This document shows, piece by piece, positions 7,461 to 15,584 of a stretch of DNA of 64,000 bases. Within the stretch, counting starts at the first letter, position 1; each line of letters begins with the position of its first letter. The translations under genes were made by a program, and so were the position numbers. The notes below the pieces were generated by a model. That model was not told where the DNA came from and ran no database searches. It saw only the letters and a program-made list of their open reading frames with translations. Source of the DNA: a virus; IMG/VR virus record IMGVR_UViG_3300032173_000003, positions 1 through 64,000 of that record; one strand, given 5' to 3'.

Positions 7461-7483
7461 TGGTTTGACTCTGTGTTACAGAA

Positions 7484-7663
7484 CTATGAAACATCGACAT
7501 TAAGCTCTTTTAGGATTTCATTCGCAAGGGCTCGCCTACCTTGAATCCATCCGTCAGCGAACAACTCATCACCCTTAATGAAAACTTTAGTTTCCTGGCC
7601 CTTGGAGACACTTGTCAACAAAGTAACGACCTTGAAAATACCGCTCAGCAAAGGTTTAGCCAT
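7484..7663 (-). CDS. Hypothetical small protein
   Basis: 59 residues, MAKPLLSGIFKVVTLLTS at the start, ending ANEILKELNVDVS. Located 2 bases after the stop of the upstream gene. No family recognised. Confidence 0.55.
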   Translation of the reverse strand: MAKPLLSGIFKVVTLLTSVSKGQETKVFIKGDELFADGWIQGRRALANEILKELNVDVS

Positions 7664-7665
7664 CG

Positions 7666-7893
7666 TCAGACCTTGATAGGGGGGTTTGAGAGGTCAAAGG
7701 AGAGGCCAGCCTTCAAAGCCTCTTGCATTGCGCTGAACTCGTACATAGATTGGCTAAATAGGGTCCACAGGGGGATCTTCTTAGGGTTATCCGGAGAGGA
7801 ATGTGGGCAAGTCACATCCTCATCTGGGTCACCACCATAAATCAAAACAAGCTTGCGGGCTGCAACTTCTACGGCCTTATCAGAAAAGGTCAT
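7666..7893 (-). CDS. Hypothetical small protein
   Basis: 75 residues starting MTFSDKAVEVAARKLVLIYGG, with PDEDVTCPHSSPD in the middle. Overlaps the stop of the upstream gene (ATGA type). No family recognised. Confidence 0.6.
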   Translation of the reverse strand: MTFSDKAVEVAARKLVLIYGGDPDEDVTCPHSSPDNPKKIPLWTLFSQSMYEFSAMQEALKAGLSFDLSNPPIKV

Positions 7894-8384
7894 TGTGCGG
7901 TTTCAAGAGGGGGTAAGGGGAGGGGTACAGCACCGGGTTTAGCCTTTGGGACATTAACCCGTTGCATCTTGGGGGGACCGGCCTGGGCATCGGCCGAGAG
8001 CCCGTCACGGATAGGGACAGGGGGCGGTGGAGCCGCCATCGCAGGGGCAACAGGGACGTTATCAAAGGGGGTATCTGCAGGAAAGCCCGAATCTGAAATA
8101 CTGACTAACAGATCATTAAGGCAGTCAGTATAGGGGGGCATTTCTCCCGTACTAATAATTCTCTTACCAAGTTCGCTACGTTGACTGCTTACCCAATTTG
8201 AAACAATTATAGCAATCCTGTCGGACCAAAACTCTGCCGCACCTTCATCGTTGCCCTCATCAATGAAGGCATCGTAGATGGTACCACGAATTGAGTTTGA
8301 CCCTCTGCGTAACCTGTCGAGTTCCCGCATCAAGGTTGAAATCTGCTGCTCAATCTGCGAAATCGCCTGTTCTGTATTTGGCAT
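7890..8384 (-). CDS. Helical protein with Pro/Ala-rich tail
   Basis: 164 residues. Residues 1-30 (ISQIEQQISTLMRELDRL) form a coiled coil, residues 30-100 a compact helical domain, and the last 60 residues are Pro/Ala-rich and disordered. Preceded by a promoter at 8406-8434, so it probably starts a transcription unit. Confidence 0.65.
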   Translation of the reverse strand: MPNTEQAISQIEQQISTLMRELDRLRRGSNSIRGTIYDAFIDEGNDEGAAEFWSDRIAIIVSNWVSSQRSELGKRIISTGEMPPYTDCLNDLLVSISDSGFPADTPFDNVPVAPAMAAPPPPVPIRDGLSADAQAGPPKMQRVNVPKAKPGAVPLPLPPLETAQ

Positions 8385-8405
8385 TGGTTCTAGGGTGATG
8401 CTTCT

Positions 8406-8434
8406 AGTATAGCAGGCTCAGGCGTCAAGGTAAA
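8406..8434 (-). promoter_or_regulatory. Sigma-70-type promoter
   Basis: Minus-strand TTTACC, 17-bp spacer, TATACT with the extended TGC before it. Serves the gene starting at 8384. Confidence 0.6.
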
Positions 8435-8468
8435 TCCCTCCGCCCAAACCTGTCCTCAAGTTCGCCAT

Positions 8469-9224
8469 TCATATAATGTTGCAAAAGAGAATTTGTGTCC
8501 AGCGAGACACAAGCATGTCTGCGTACTGTTGGCGAGTAGGGGGATTTGATTGGGGGTCGTCCGGGTTGTACAGTCCCAGGGACCAACCGTCATTGATTTC
8601 AACTAAGCTGTAGCAACCTAGATTGGGCCTCCAACCAATGTCAATTGAATATGCCCCTGGTCCGATATCCCTATGAAACTCATCCATAATTGACTCGACA
8701 AGGCTGAAGTCAGGTTCGGGATTAGTAACTGAAAGGTCATCATAACGAGCCCACCCTTGTATTTTGCTACCGTTTACAAAATCGTGAATGTAAAAGCGAA
8801 ACTCTGACTCAAAGGTGACGGGTTCACAAATCCACACAGGAGTCTCAGGGTCGATAGAGTCGGGTTTCTCATCTTCAAGGATCGATTTGATGTTACCAGT
8901 AAATGTCTTTGTCTCAATAGGCTTGACAAACTCTGAGAAGAGTGCTTCCTTGTATAGCCCTTCTTGAACCTTGCGATACAGGTAAGGGTGGAACTGCTCA
9001 GGGTATGAGAGGTTTATAGGCAAGTTCAGACCCATGTGGTCACAATAAGCACGGGTAAACTCCACGGAACCTACCGGAACGAACTTTAGTTTTGATTCCT
9101 CTGGGTTCAGCTTCGAAATGTCGTCAAACTTGCAAAACTGCGAGGGATAACTTGAGAAGTTACAAGCTATCTTTTCGGCGGACATGACCTCACCAGCCTG
9201 TAGCAAAAAGACAGGGTCTCTCAT
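8469..9224 (-). CDS. ATP-grasp protein, R2K-clade type
   Basis: 251 residues. The first 100 residues hold an N-terminal lobe (PVGSVEFTRAYCDHMG). The C-terminal half has the pattern of R2K-type ATP-grasp enzymes: ETKTFTG, then SEFRFYIHDFVNGSKIQGWA, and the nucleotide/metal end GAYSIDIGWRPN followed by CYSLVEINDGWSLGLY. Such enzymes use ATP to join a carboxylate to a nucleophile; relatives occur in phages and conflict systems, substrate unknown. The fold is a pattern match by eye; the reaction is inference. Confidence 0.65.
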   Translation of the reverse strand: MRDPVFLLQAGEVMSAEKIACNFSSYPSQFCKFDDISKLNPEESKLKFVPVGSVEFTRAYCDHMGLNLPINLSYPEQFHPYLYRKVQEGLYKEALFSEFVKPIETKTFTGNIKSILEDEKPDSIDPETPVWICEPVTFESEFRFYIHDFVNGSKIQGWARYDDLSVTNPEPDFSLVESIMDEFHRDIGPGAYSIDIGWRPNLGCYSLVEINDGWSLGLYNPDDPQSNPPTRQQYADMLVSRWTQILFCNII

Positions 9225-9448
9225 TGGAAGAAATCCTCAGCAATGGCAAACAGTTTACAAGAGCAAAGCTTTTCTGCTTCACCCTCAGGACTGCTCATAA
9301 GTAGCGCTGTAGCCAAGGCTTTAACTACCTTGGCCAAAGATTCGGGATTGGCGTAGGGGCCGGAAGATCCGGGCACAGCGTTATAAACATCCACAAGTAC
9401 TTGAGCTGCCGGAGACAACTCCTTGGTCACTTTAGGTTGGTAGGACAT
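9221..9448 (-). CDS. LSPAAQ-family module protein
   Basis: 75 residues: [18 protein letters not shown] at the start, [12 protein letters not shown] in the middle and [10 protein letters not shown] at the end, i.e. the usual order of the recurring LSPAAQ...AAALRAA...LAIAAEL family. Overlaps both neighbours. Function unknown. Confidence 0.65.
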   Translation of the reverse strand: MSYQPKVTKELSPAAQVLVDVYNAVPGSSGPYANPESLAKVVKALATALLMSSPEGEAEKLCSCKLFAIAEDFFQ

Positions 9449-10013
9449 TGGGTTTAGGGAATGAAGTGTTAGCCTTCAACATATTGCAAAAGATTTGACC
9501 TTGTTCGATTGCGTCATCTAAGGCAACGTGAGTGTGCTTGTTATTAAGGGGGAACCAAGAGCGGGGATAGGCCCGTTTAGTTGACTTCCTGTAGCCTTTC
9601 TTTAGGAGAGCCATTGCATAGGTTTTGCCGTCAATAGCAGAGAAGCTAAATGGGCTTTCGCCAGCGAAGTAAATCATGTACCAGTACATGAACATGAAGT
9701 CATATCCGGCAGGGAATGCCACAAATACGGGCTTTCCTGGTAGTTGCTTTACCCACTCCACATAGTTCCTCATTGCCTCGGCAGGATCTTGGAGATTGCG
9801 GCGGCAGGCTTCCCAGGCCACAGGCTGTGTGAGCCACCACTCTGCGGTGTTGGGGTCGGGTTTTGCCCCTGGCAAAGTATCCAGGTTGGCAGTGAATGTG
9901 CCCAAAAGTTCGCCCTCAGCAGTAAAAGCAGCTGAGCCAAACGACAACATACTGTTGGGACCGGGGATGGGCCCATCAGATTCGATGTCGGTACTAACGT
10001 AAATTTCTACCAT
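9432..10013 (-). CDS. DEDDh-type 3'-5' exonuclease
   Basis: 193 residues. Motifs of the RNase T/DnaQ superfamily are visible in order: Exo I as STDIESDGP (D and E at residues about 8 and 10), Exo II as [12 protein letters not shown] (D about 105), and Exo III as [11 protein letters not shown] (H and D near 162-167). Length and single-domain layout suit a proofreading or RNA-trimming exonuclease acting alone. The substrate (DNA or RNA) cannot be told from sequence; with so many RNA-processing genes in this phage an RNA end-trimming role is possible. Confidence 0.8.
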   Translation of the reverse strand: MVEIYVSTDIESDGPIPGPNSMLSFGSAAFTAEGELLGTFTANLDTLPGAKPDPNTAEWWLTQPVAWEACRRNLQDPAEAMRNYVEWVKQLPGKPVFVAFPAGYDFMFMYWYMIYFAGESPFSFSAIDGKTYAMALLKKGYRKSTKRAYPRSWFPLNNKHTHVALDDAIEQGQIFCNMLKANTSFPKPNVLPT

Positions 10014-10174
10014 TGTTCGCAGATTCGGATGCTTACGATTTTTGTGTTTGGGAAGAGTTCTAGGGTGGTTTGAATAGCGGAGTTTTTACTTACGGAGACG
10101 GTTCTAACATCGTCGTAGGAAGAGTTGCTGTATTTTATGGTTACTTCGTAAGTGAGTGGTTTGTTAATTTTCAC
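10007..10174 (-). CDS. Small basic protein, GTG start
   Basis: 55 residues beginning with GTG ([14 protein letters not shown]) and ending IRICEQW. It overlaps the upstream methylase-like gene by 11 bases and the exonuclease gene by 7, so it is probably coupled to both. Beta-rich, function unknown. Confidence 0.5.
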   Translation of the reverse strand: MKINKPLTYEVTIKYSNSSYDDVRTVSVSKNSAIQTTLELFPNTKIVSIRICEQW

Positions 10175-10895
10175 AGTATCTTACAGAGGGGTAAGCACTT
10201 TGTACAAGGATGTTGTCACAATTGGTAAGGACCGTGCCGCCAGGTGGAGTGATTAGTTTGAGTAAATACTTGAGTAAGTCATTAAGGTGGGGGGCAGAAT
10301 AGAAGAACCTGGCAGCAGAGCCGGAGTCGCCAGGGTAGATGGGGCCTTGCGGCTGGTAGTTCCCTTGCCCAGGTCGAAACTTGCTTTCAGGTTTCACTTT
10401 GCTCGGTGAACTGCATGACTTGCTATCGGGAAACAACGTCAGCACCTCGTCGCTGCCGTCGTGGATCAGGTTGGCGGGCCAGCGGCCTTCAGCAGGCACA
10501 AACGCCCCGCCACCAGTGCCAGTGCCAAACATTGAACAACCGCCGTCAGTGTTGCGATTGCGAGTTTCGTAGCGGCCAGCCACCCTGCACCCATCCACAT
10601 TCAGCGCCCCTGTGCCGTGCTCCAGCACGTTCGCTGCCACGGTACCCTCCAACGGCTTCCTTGCCACCGTAACCATCAGCATTTCCGGGGTTTGACCACC
10701 GGAGTCAAACACCCAGACTACAGTATCTCTAATCTCCATCCCAGCATCTTCGATACCGATGGTGTTGCTATGGTGTGTTGCAATGGGGCTAAGGGCCAAT
10801 AGGTGAGCCCCAGGTTTAAGCTTTCCGATCACCCTTTCAAAATCACCCTCCATATCACCCGCAGCAAGGTCAAAGAACGCACTATCTGCTTTCAC
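10164..10895 (-). CDS. Degenerate DNA-methylase paralogue
   Basis: 243 residues. The middle keeps features of N6/N4 DNA methylases: RDTVVWVF, VTVARKPLEGTVAAN, TGALNVDGCRVAGRYE, RWPANLIHDGSDEV and SAARFFYSAP, the region that normally holds target recognition. It lacks the catalytic DPPY (the frame starts downstream of where it should be), and where DPF-x-GSGTT is expected it reads GGTVLTNCDN. It should be catalytically dead alone. It overlaps the intact methylase gene by 4 bases, so it may be a partner subunit supplying specificity, or a decaying copy. Confidence 0.65.
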   Translation of the reverse strand: MKADSAFFDLAAGDMEGDFERVIGKLKPGAHLLALSPIATHHSNTIGIEDAGMEIRDTVVWVFDSGGQTPEMLMVTVARKPLEGTVAANVLEHGTGALNVDGCRVAGRYETRNRNTDGGCSMFGTGTGGGAFVPAEGRWPANLIHDGSDEVLTLFPDSKSCSSPSKVKPESKFRPGQGNYQPQGPIYPGDSGSAARFFYSAPHLNDLLKYLLKLITPPGGTVLTNCDNILVQSAYPSVRYCEN

Positions 10896-12169
10896 GGTTG
10901 TGCCTCACTTTTAGGGAAAAGGGAATTAAGTCGGCAAGAAGCAATGTCAAAGTATTCTTCACCCATGTCAATGCCGATGAAGTTGTAGCCCATATTCAAA
11001 GCGGCAATGCCAGTTGTTCCGCTCCCCGTGAATGGGTCAAGGATAGTGCCTCCTACCGGCGTGGCAAGCTGGCACAATTGCTTCATTAGCTTCAAAGGTT
11101 TGACTGTGGGGTGAGTGTTGGTTATGTCGAGGGGTAGACCTAGGTTACGTTCTTTTTTAGGTGCTTTAGCGCAGTAGTACAGGCGCTTGGGCTCACTATG
11201 GAGCTTAAACTCACCGGGCAATTTGGTGAAAATGGAGATGGGCTCATTACTGGGTTTTAAGGCCGTGCCGATACCTTGGAATCTATTTGCCTGCTCTGGG
11301 TCAATCTTTTGGATAGCTTTTTCTACATTGTGGGACTTCGGAAATCCACTATTACCCGTGACGAAAACTTTACCATTGCGCCTTGCAACGAAAGCCCCTG
11401 TGCTTACTGTTGGGCACCAGAAGAACCCACTATACTCTATCGTGGTAACTGTCGCTTCTGAGATCGTGTAAGAGCCTCCGTCAACATCCTTCAAGACCGG
11501 CACATTGGCAATGGGTGGTAGTTCCTCAGCCACTTTAAACTCCAAACCCCCGCCTTGACTAATCAAGCAACGGTGCCCTTTGCTAACTATCTGATCCGTT
11601 GCCTCAGATTTGATACTATAGGCAACATCGTTATGGACTAAATACGAGTACCACTTCTCTGGTAACTCCCACCTATACTCACCCGTCACAATGTCGTAGA
11701 TGAGAATTTCTCTACCACCTGGGTTATCCCTCCAGTTGAACCAGCCATCTTTGGTTAGAACTTAAGAGTCCTCGCTTAGGCATCCATACGTCCAGAGCAC
11801 AATATCCTGAAGCTCAAATCCAGCCCCAAGAATGTTAGCAACCATACGGTGCTGAGTCCTTGTCCCTGCAAACGACAGCAGATTCCCCCCAGGCTTCAAC
11901 ACCCGCAGACACTCTGCCCAAATATCCACTGTAGGCACACCAGAGTCCCATTTCTGACCCATGAACCCACCCGTTCCGTTCCCTGTGCTTATGCGGGCAC
12001 GGCCATGGGGGCTGTTAAGATTTACGGACTTTACCCCAGTACCTCCCTTCTTATTCTGGGTCAGACCGTAAGGGGGATCCGTAACAACGGAATCAATGGA
12101 GTTGTCAGGAAAGTCCCTGAGAACGTCAAGACAGTTCCCAAGCAATAGCTGATGGTTTGGCATCTTCAC
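10892..12169 (-). pseudogene. DNA methylase gene with mini-intein, interrupted by one in-frame TAA
   Basis: One continuous frame of 426 codons broken by a single TAA at 11762-11764. N-extein (about 129 residues) has SVVTDPPYGLT and the FAGTRTQHRM region; C-extein has GFPKSHNVEKAI, LYYCAKAPKKERN, THPTVKPLKLMKQL and ILDPFTGSGTTG. Together they make a normal beta-class DNA methylase of about 280 residues (DPPY suggests adenine methylation). Between them sits a mini-intein (11351-11782) in the conserved site before SGFPKSHN. If the stop is not read through, only the N-extein and a downstream piece are made. A TTA-to-TAA change would explain it. It overlaps the RHH gene (upstream) and the degenerate paralogue (downstream) by 4 bases. 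Confidence 0.8.
11351..11782 (-). other. Mini-intein (no homing domain) with a stop at codon 7
   Basis: 144 codons inside the methylase. Block A starts with Cys1 (CLSEDS, stop, VLTKDGW; the usual residue at the stop is a hydrophobic one such as Leu). Block B appears as SKGHRCLIS with its His. The C-terminal part reads WCPTVSTGAFVARRNGKVFV and ends TGN, followed by Ser as the +1 residue. The penultimate residue is Gly instead of the more common His. No endonuclease domain fits in this length. Confidence 0.75.
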
Positions 12170-12438
12170 GGAAGAATAAGGTTGCTTTTTGGCTCTTCGT
12201 CCCTGAGACGAATGATTTCTTTGACAGTCAAATCTCCCGTCTCTTCATACCTGCGGAACGACAGGGCGTAGTTATCAAGCTCAGCATTGATTGCCATAAC
12301 ATATAGCCCGATGGCCCTCTGAACGAGAATGCTCTCAGTGGCACCCTCCCGTTCGGCCAGTTTCTGCAAAGCAGCGGCAAATGTTTCAGGAACTTCAAGC
12401 TCTAATACTTGGTTTTGGTTTTGTTCTTCGGTGGACAT
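12166..12438 (-). CDS. Ribbon-helix-helix (CopG-type) DNA-binding protein
   Basis: About 90 residues from MSTEEQNQNQVLELEV. Pattern of an RHH fold: strand LELEVPETF, helix AAALQKLAEREG, turn ATES, helix ILVQRAIGLYVMAIN. RHH proteins bind DNA as dimers and usually act as repressors. The ATG at 12438 was preferred over 12480 because the latter almost abuts the 161-nt element. It heads the methylase unit and could autoregulate it through the palindromic leader upstream; that is inference. Confidence 0.7.
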   Translation of the reverse strand: MSTEEQNQNQVLELEVPETFAAALQKLAEREGATESILVQRAIGLYVMAINAELDNYALSFRRYEETGDLTVKEIIRLRDEEPKSNLILP

Positions 12439-12486
12439 AATTTCTATTGTGACTGCGATTGCAGCGAGTTGTGAATTCATCAGTAA

Positions 12487-12647
12487 GTGGAACCAAGTTT
12501 TGATAATTTTGTCGGAAACGGGAAGAAAACTTTCTCCCCCTTACCACACTGTCAAAACTTTTGAAAAATTTTTCTGAAGTTGTCAAGCAACCTATGGAAG
12601 TTTTTTCTTAGCGAATTTTGGGCAAAATTATCAAAACTTGGTTCCAC
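12487..12647 (-). repeat. 161-nt inverted-repeat leader element, copy I
   Basis: Ends are perfect 25-base inverted repeats starting GTGGAACCAAGTTTTGATAA. Total 161 bases. As RNA it would fold into a long closing stem with an internal domain. Copy II at 22796-22956 has the same length and nearly the same ends. Within the interior (minus strand) both copies keep GCCC-n-AAAA, CGCUA, a run of A before UUCC, and CAGUGU-n-G-n-AAG at similar spacing, while the rest differs. It starts about 5 bases after the expected start of transcription from the promoter at 12659-12686 and ends about 49 bases before the RHH start codon, so it fills the mRNA leader. Confidence 0.8.
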
Positions 12648-12658
12648 CCGCTAGCCTC

Positions 12659-12686
12659 ATTATAGCAAGCGGGGGCAAGGTGTCAA
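12659..12686 (-). promoter_or_regulatory. Consensus sigma-70 promoter ahead of the 161-nt leader
   Basis: Minus-strand TTGACA, 16-bp spacer, TATAAT with the extended TGC. Full consensus at both boxes. Transcription should begin right at the border of the inverted-repeat element. Confidence 0.8.
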
Positions 12687-12688
12687 CT

Positions 12689-12871
12689 TCAGGCAGTAAC
12701 CTGCCCCACCGGCTTCCACCGAGTGATGGCCGGTCCAGTGAATACCGTTACAGGTTCTCGTAGGGCCTTAGCCATTGCAGCAGCTTCCGTAAAAGCTTCT
12801 TCGCGTGTAAAAGGGCCATCAGGAGCCGAAGACTCCGAAACGGCCCAGAATGGAAAAGTGTCAGGGGTCAT
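12689..12871 (-). CDS. Hypothetical small protein
   Basis: 60 residues starting MTPDTFPFWAVSESS, with EEAFTEAAAMAKAL as a helix and ITRWKPVGQVTA at the end. Compact alpha/beta look, function unknown. Confidence 0.6.
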   Translation of the reverse strand: MTPDTFPFWAVSESSAPDGPFTREEAFTEAAAMAKALREPVTVFTGPAITRWKPVGQVTA

Positions 12872-12932
12872 TGGTGTTGTTGCGTCAACTTACCAATGGT
12901 ATCACACTTTTCTTAGATATGCAAAGGGGAGG

Positions 12933-13628
12933 TCAGTCCCCCGAGGCAAAGAATTGGGACGCATTGGCCCGAACATCTTCAAAGGTGTAGGTCTTGGTGA
13001 TTTCACCATTCTCAAACACTTTTTCCAAGGCGATGGGGTCATTCGACTCATTTTCCAGCGCTGTGTAATAGCCTTGGTCACCCTTAAACAGAGTAACTAA
13101 GCCCTTTTTCGATTCCTTACCGGAGTCAGTAATGGGTTGCTTGAAGACATCTCTCCATTCCCCGTTTACACGGGCAGCAGAGCACTTCATTGCAAACTTC
13201 ATGGTATCCCTATCAACCTGTTGAAGCAATCCGCCCCCTTGCCCGAAAGCAACGTTGTCAGCAGAGAAGCCAGCAGTGGTTATTCTGTAAAGAATCCGTG
13301 CAATCACTTCCTGCGTGATGCCGTCCCCTTGGATGACACGAACGTGGTTAAGGACTTTGAAGCCTTTGGAGTTAGTAGTGGAGCCAAAGTGTCGGTCTAG
13401 GACTTCAAGGCACTTGAGAACGACACTAACGGGGTCACCACTATCCGGGCGAAGAACCACGAACTTCCCCCCACTAGTCTTTTCAATAATTTCCTCCTTA
13501 ATACTTCCCATCAACTCCGCAAAGTTAAAAATGTCGTAAGCATCTCCAACTATAGAGACAAGGGGATGTGTATCCAGGAACTTTAGCATCTGACGAATGT
13601 ACGTCAGTTCATTTTTAGTGTCATTCAT
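12933..13628 (-). CDS. nadV: NAMPT C-terminal half (split nicotinamide phosphoribosyltransferase)
   Basis: 231 residues from MNDTKNELTYIRQML. It carries the second half of NAMPT: VSIVGDAYDIFNF, VVLRPDSGDPVSV, VRVIQGDGI, SADNVAFGQGGGLLQ, RDTMKFAMKCSAAR and SKKGLVTL. The RPDSGDP and GQGGGL loops bind phosphoribosyl pyrophosphate and the product NMN. Intact NAMPT is one chain of about 460-490 residues; here the frame starts in an ATGAATGA overlap with the stop of the N-terminal half, so the two pieces are probably translated together. Neighbouring NadM completes the route from nicotinamide to NAD. Confidence 0.85.
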   Translation of the reverse strand: MNDTKNELTYIRQMLKFLDTHPLVSIVGDAYDIFNFAELMGSIKEEIIEKTSGGKFVVLRPDSGDPVSVVLKCLEVLDRHFGSTTNSKGFKVLNHVRVIQGDGITQEVIARILYRITTAGFSADNVAFGQGGGLLQQVDRDTMKFAMKCSAARVNGEWRDVFKQPITDSGKESKKGLVTLFKGDQGYYTALENESNDPIALEKVFENGEITKTYTFEDVRANASQFFASGD

Positions 13629-14418
13629 TTTGATTAATCCAATCAATAAGAGTAAATGAGCAGTCACGGGGGAGGTTTATTGTGGGAATTGAGGCATAAG
13701 AGCAAGCTATGCTATGTTCACTAGCCGGAATGGAGAAACCTGCGATGTTTTCACCATAAAACTTCCTGGCATAAAGCAACGCAGTTACAGTATCTGTGCC
13801 CTTGAAATTAACTAGGTGAGCCAATCCGCCAATACCGGCACTCTCCAAAGACGAAACACCTCTGGCCCCAAAATCATGAAGCTTGAAGTCAATGAGGCCA
13901 GGGTCCCCGGTCTTGTTCAAATAATCAAGAATAATGCTCTTGCTTTCAAAAGAGTTGGTGGCTACTGTAGTCGGATACCACACAGCCCTCAGCAAAGCAG
14001 TCTCCAAGAAACTTGTCAGCCAGTAGCAGGCGGGGTCGGTGTTTTCAATGGTGAGCAAAACATTTTTAACAGGGATGATGCTACCTTCGGGAGCAGACAT
14101 GATTTTCACAGGCAATTTGCCCCCGTGCTCCCTAAGAATGTACTCCCAACCTTCCCTGTAAAAGGGTTCCCCGTGAGCAAGGATCAAAGATTCTGCATAG
14201 TCGATTTCTTCCTTAGTGATGGGACGGGCGAGCTTAGGCAGGAACATTTGGAGTCCGAACCATTCAACCAAAGCCCACTTACCGCCACGACTCTCGATGT
14301 AGGAGCGGATAATTTCTGTCCCCTCGGGATATTGAACCCATTGCGAATACTTGTACGAATCACTATTCAAGATGATCGAATCATCGATAAAGTTGTTGTT
14401 GCTGAATGTGTTAGTCAT
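13621..14418 (-). CDS. nadV: NAMPT N-terminal half (split nicotinamide phosphoribosyltransferase)
   Basis: 265 residues. Matches the first half of NAMPT: LNSDSYKYSQWVQYPEGT, YIESRGGKW, FGLQMFL, LPVKIMSAPEGSIIPV, CYWLTSFLETALLRAVWYPT, DFKLHDFGARGVSSLESA and FSIPASEHS. After SEHS, where NAMPT should continue into the second half, the frame has about 28 extra residues (CSYASIPTINL...DWINQ) and stops. The DNA here holds a small hairpin (TTGATT/AATCAA) just before the overlap. Either the enzyme works as two subunits or a small insertion and frameshift broke the gene. Confidence 0.85.
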   Translation of the reverse strand: MTNTFSNNNFIDDSIILNSDSYKYSQWVQYPEGTEIIRSYIESRGGKWALVEWFGLQMFLPKLARPITKEEIDYAESLILAHGEPFYREGWEYILREHGGKLPVKIMSAPEGSIIPVKNVLLTIENTDPACYWLTSFLETALLRAVWYPTTVATNSFESKSIILDYLNKTGDPGLIDFKLHDFGARGVSSLESAGIGGLAHLVNFKGTDTVTALLYARKFYGENIAGFSIPASEHSIACSYASIPTINLPRDCSFTLIDWINQNE

Positions 14419-14469
14419 TTTTAAATCCTAAAAATGTTAGTAAGGGCCCTAAGTCTTTCTCAGGGTGTA

Positions 14470-15498
14470 TCAGAGTGTGGTTCCAGTCAAGTTACCGATA
14501 ATTTCCCAGTGGTCTTCAAAGCATTCCTCTGACTTGATTTTGCACAGAGGTACCCATTGGGCCTTTTCAGCATCGGAACCGCCCTTGACTTTGGGTAGTT
14601 CCCCATCGGGCAAGTGAATGTAGAAAGCGTGGGTAATGGTTCTCCCACGGGAGCTGCGATTGATCGCATCATAAACCTTGTTGGCTTTAATGTTCCCTTT
14701 CAGAACCGGGGTGGGAACCTTCAGGCCGGTTTCTTCCCTCAGCTCCCTCAACATGGCGGACTCCACTGAAGGGTCACTGCCAGCGTCCAGGAAGCCCCCA
14801 GGGATGGCCCATAGACCTCGGCCAGGCTCAGCACGGCGCTTCACCATAAGAACGTGGCCGCTCTGAACAACCACGGCGTCCACCGTGACGAACACAGGCG
14901 GATACGCAAGGTGCTCAAACTGCCTCTTATAGGTCTCTACGAACACCCGCTCCCTAATAACTTGTTGGAACTCTTCCGTAAAGGAGAACCCGATCAGCCA
15001 ATCCAACGTGGAAGGTGGAACCACAGACTTCAGGAAGTTGGAATTGAAATCGCTGCGGAAATACAAGTCCCTGATCTTTGTTGCCGAAAGTTCCTCAACT
15101 AGGGCAACTTCTTCCAAGCTCCACTGGGGGAACATATCAAGGTAGAAGGAAGTTTCATCTTTCTTGTGACCGATGATTGCTACTTTAGCATCAGCGTCGG
15201 TAACATTGTTAGCAACAATATCCTGAACTCTTGCCGCCCAAGCATTATCATTGTAGATTGTGTCTTTGGTTGGTACAATGACTAACTCAGCATCAATTTC
15301 ACTTTCCAGTTGCTGAATCAGTTGTTGCCTCTCTATGAAAGAGAAAGGGTTTTTATAAGTTCTTGGTTGGTCAGCAGAACCGACTATCACAATGACCCGG
15401 TCACTGAGTTCTGCCGCCTTTTTCAAAATTTGAACGTGTGCGTTGTGAACTGGCTGAAATCGCCCGATGAACACAACTGCATTGTACTTCTTGGTCAT
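14470..15498 (-). CDS. nadM: Bifunctional NMN adenylyltransferase / Nudix hydrolase
   Basis: 342 residues. Residues 1-180: NMN adenylyltransferase with GRFQPVHNAHVQILKKA (the G-x-F-x-P-x-H-x-x-H signature) and the second signature ELSATKIRDL. Residues 200-340: Nudix domain with GGFLDAGS and RELREETGL; the linker between them is two residues longer than usual and the first Glu of the Nudix box is not obvious. It converts NMN plus ATP to NAD; the Nudix part likely hydrolyses ADP-ribose. Preceded by its own promoter and a good Shine-Dalgarno (AAGGAG). With NAMPT it forms the salvage route known in phages as a way to restore NAD (NARP2 type). Confidence 0.9.
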   Translation of the reverse strand: MTKKYNAVVFIGRFQPVHNAHVQILKKAAELSDRVIVIVGSADQPRTYKNPFSFIERQQLIQQLESEIDAELVIVPTKDTIYNDNAWAARVQDIVANNVTDADAKVAIIGHKKDETSFYLDMFPQWSLEEVALVEELSATKIRDLYFRSDFNSNFLKSVVPPSTLDWLIGFSFTEEFQQVIRERVFVETYKRQFEHLAYPPVFVTVDAVVVQSGHVLMVKRRAEPGRGLWAIPGGFLDAGSDPSVESAMLRELREETGLKVPTPVLKGNIKANKVYDAINRSSRGRTITHAFYIHLPDGELPKVKGGSDAEKAQWVPLCKIKSEECFEDHWEIIGNLTGTTL

Positions 15499-15546
15499 TG
15501 TAAACTCCTTACAATTAGTGAATAAGACGTCTGTCGTCTCGTTGTT

Positions 15547-15574
15547 AGTATAGCACGGAAGACTCCGGGGTAAA
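15547..15574 (-). promoter_or_regulatory. Promoter of the NAD salvage operon
   Basis: Minus-strand TTTACC, 16-bp spacer, TATACT with extended TGC. Leader of about 40 bases, then AAGGAG and the nadM ATG. Confidence 0.7.
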
Positions 15575-15584
15575 TGCCCAGGGC

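Noticed and set aside
10892-12169. Genome-wide recoding of TAA to explain the stop in the intein
   Set aside because: Many other genes here end in TAA at sensible lengths, so TAA is a working stop in this phage.
12487-12647. Miniature transposon (MITE)
   Set aside because: Not fully excluded, but both copies sit in gene leaders at the same distance from the start codon, have equal length and show no target-site duplication, so a structured leader fits better.
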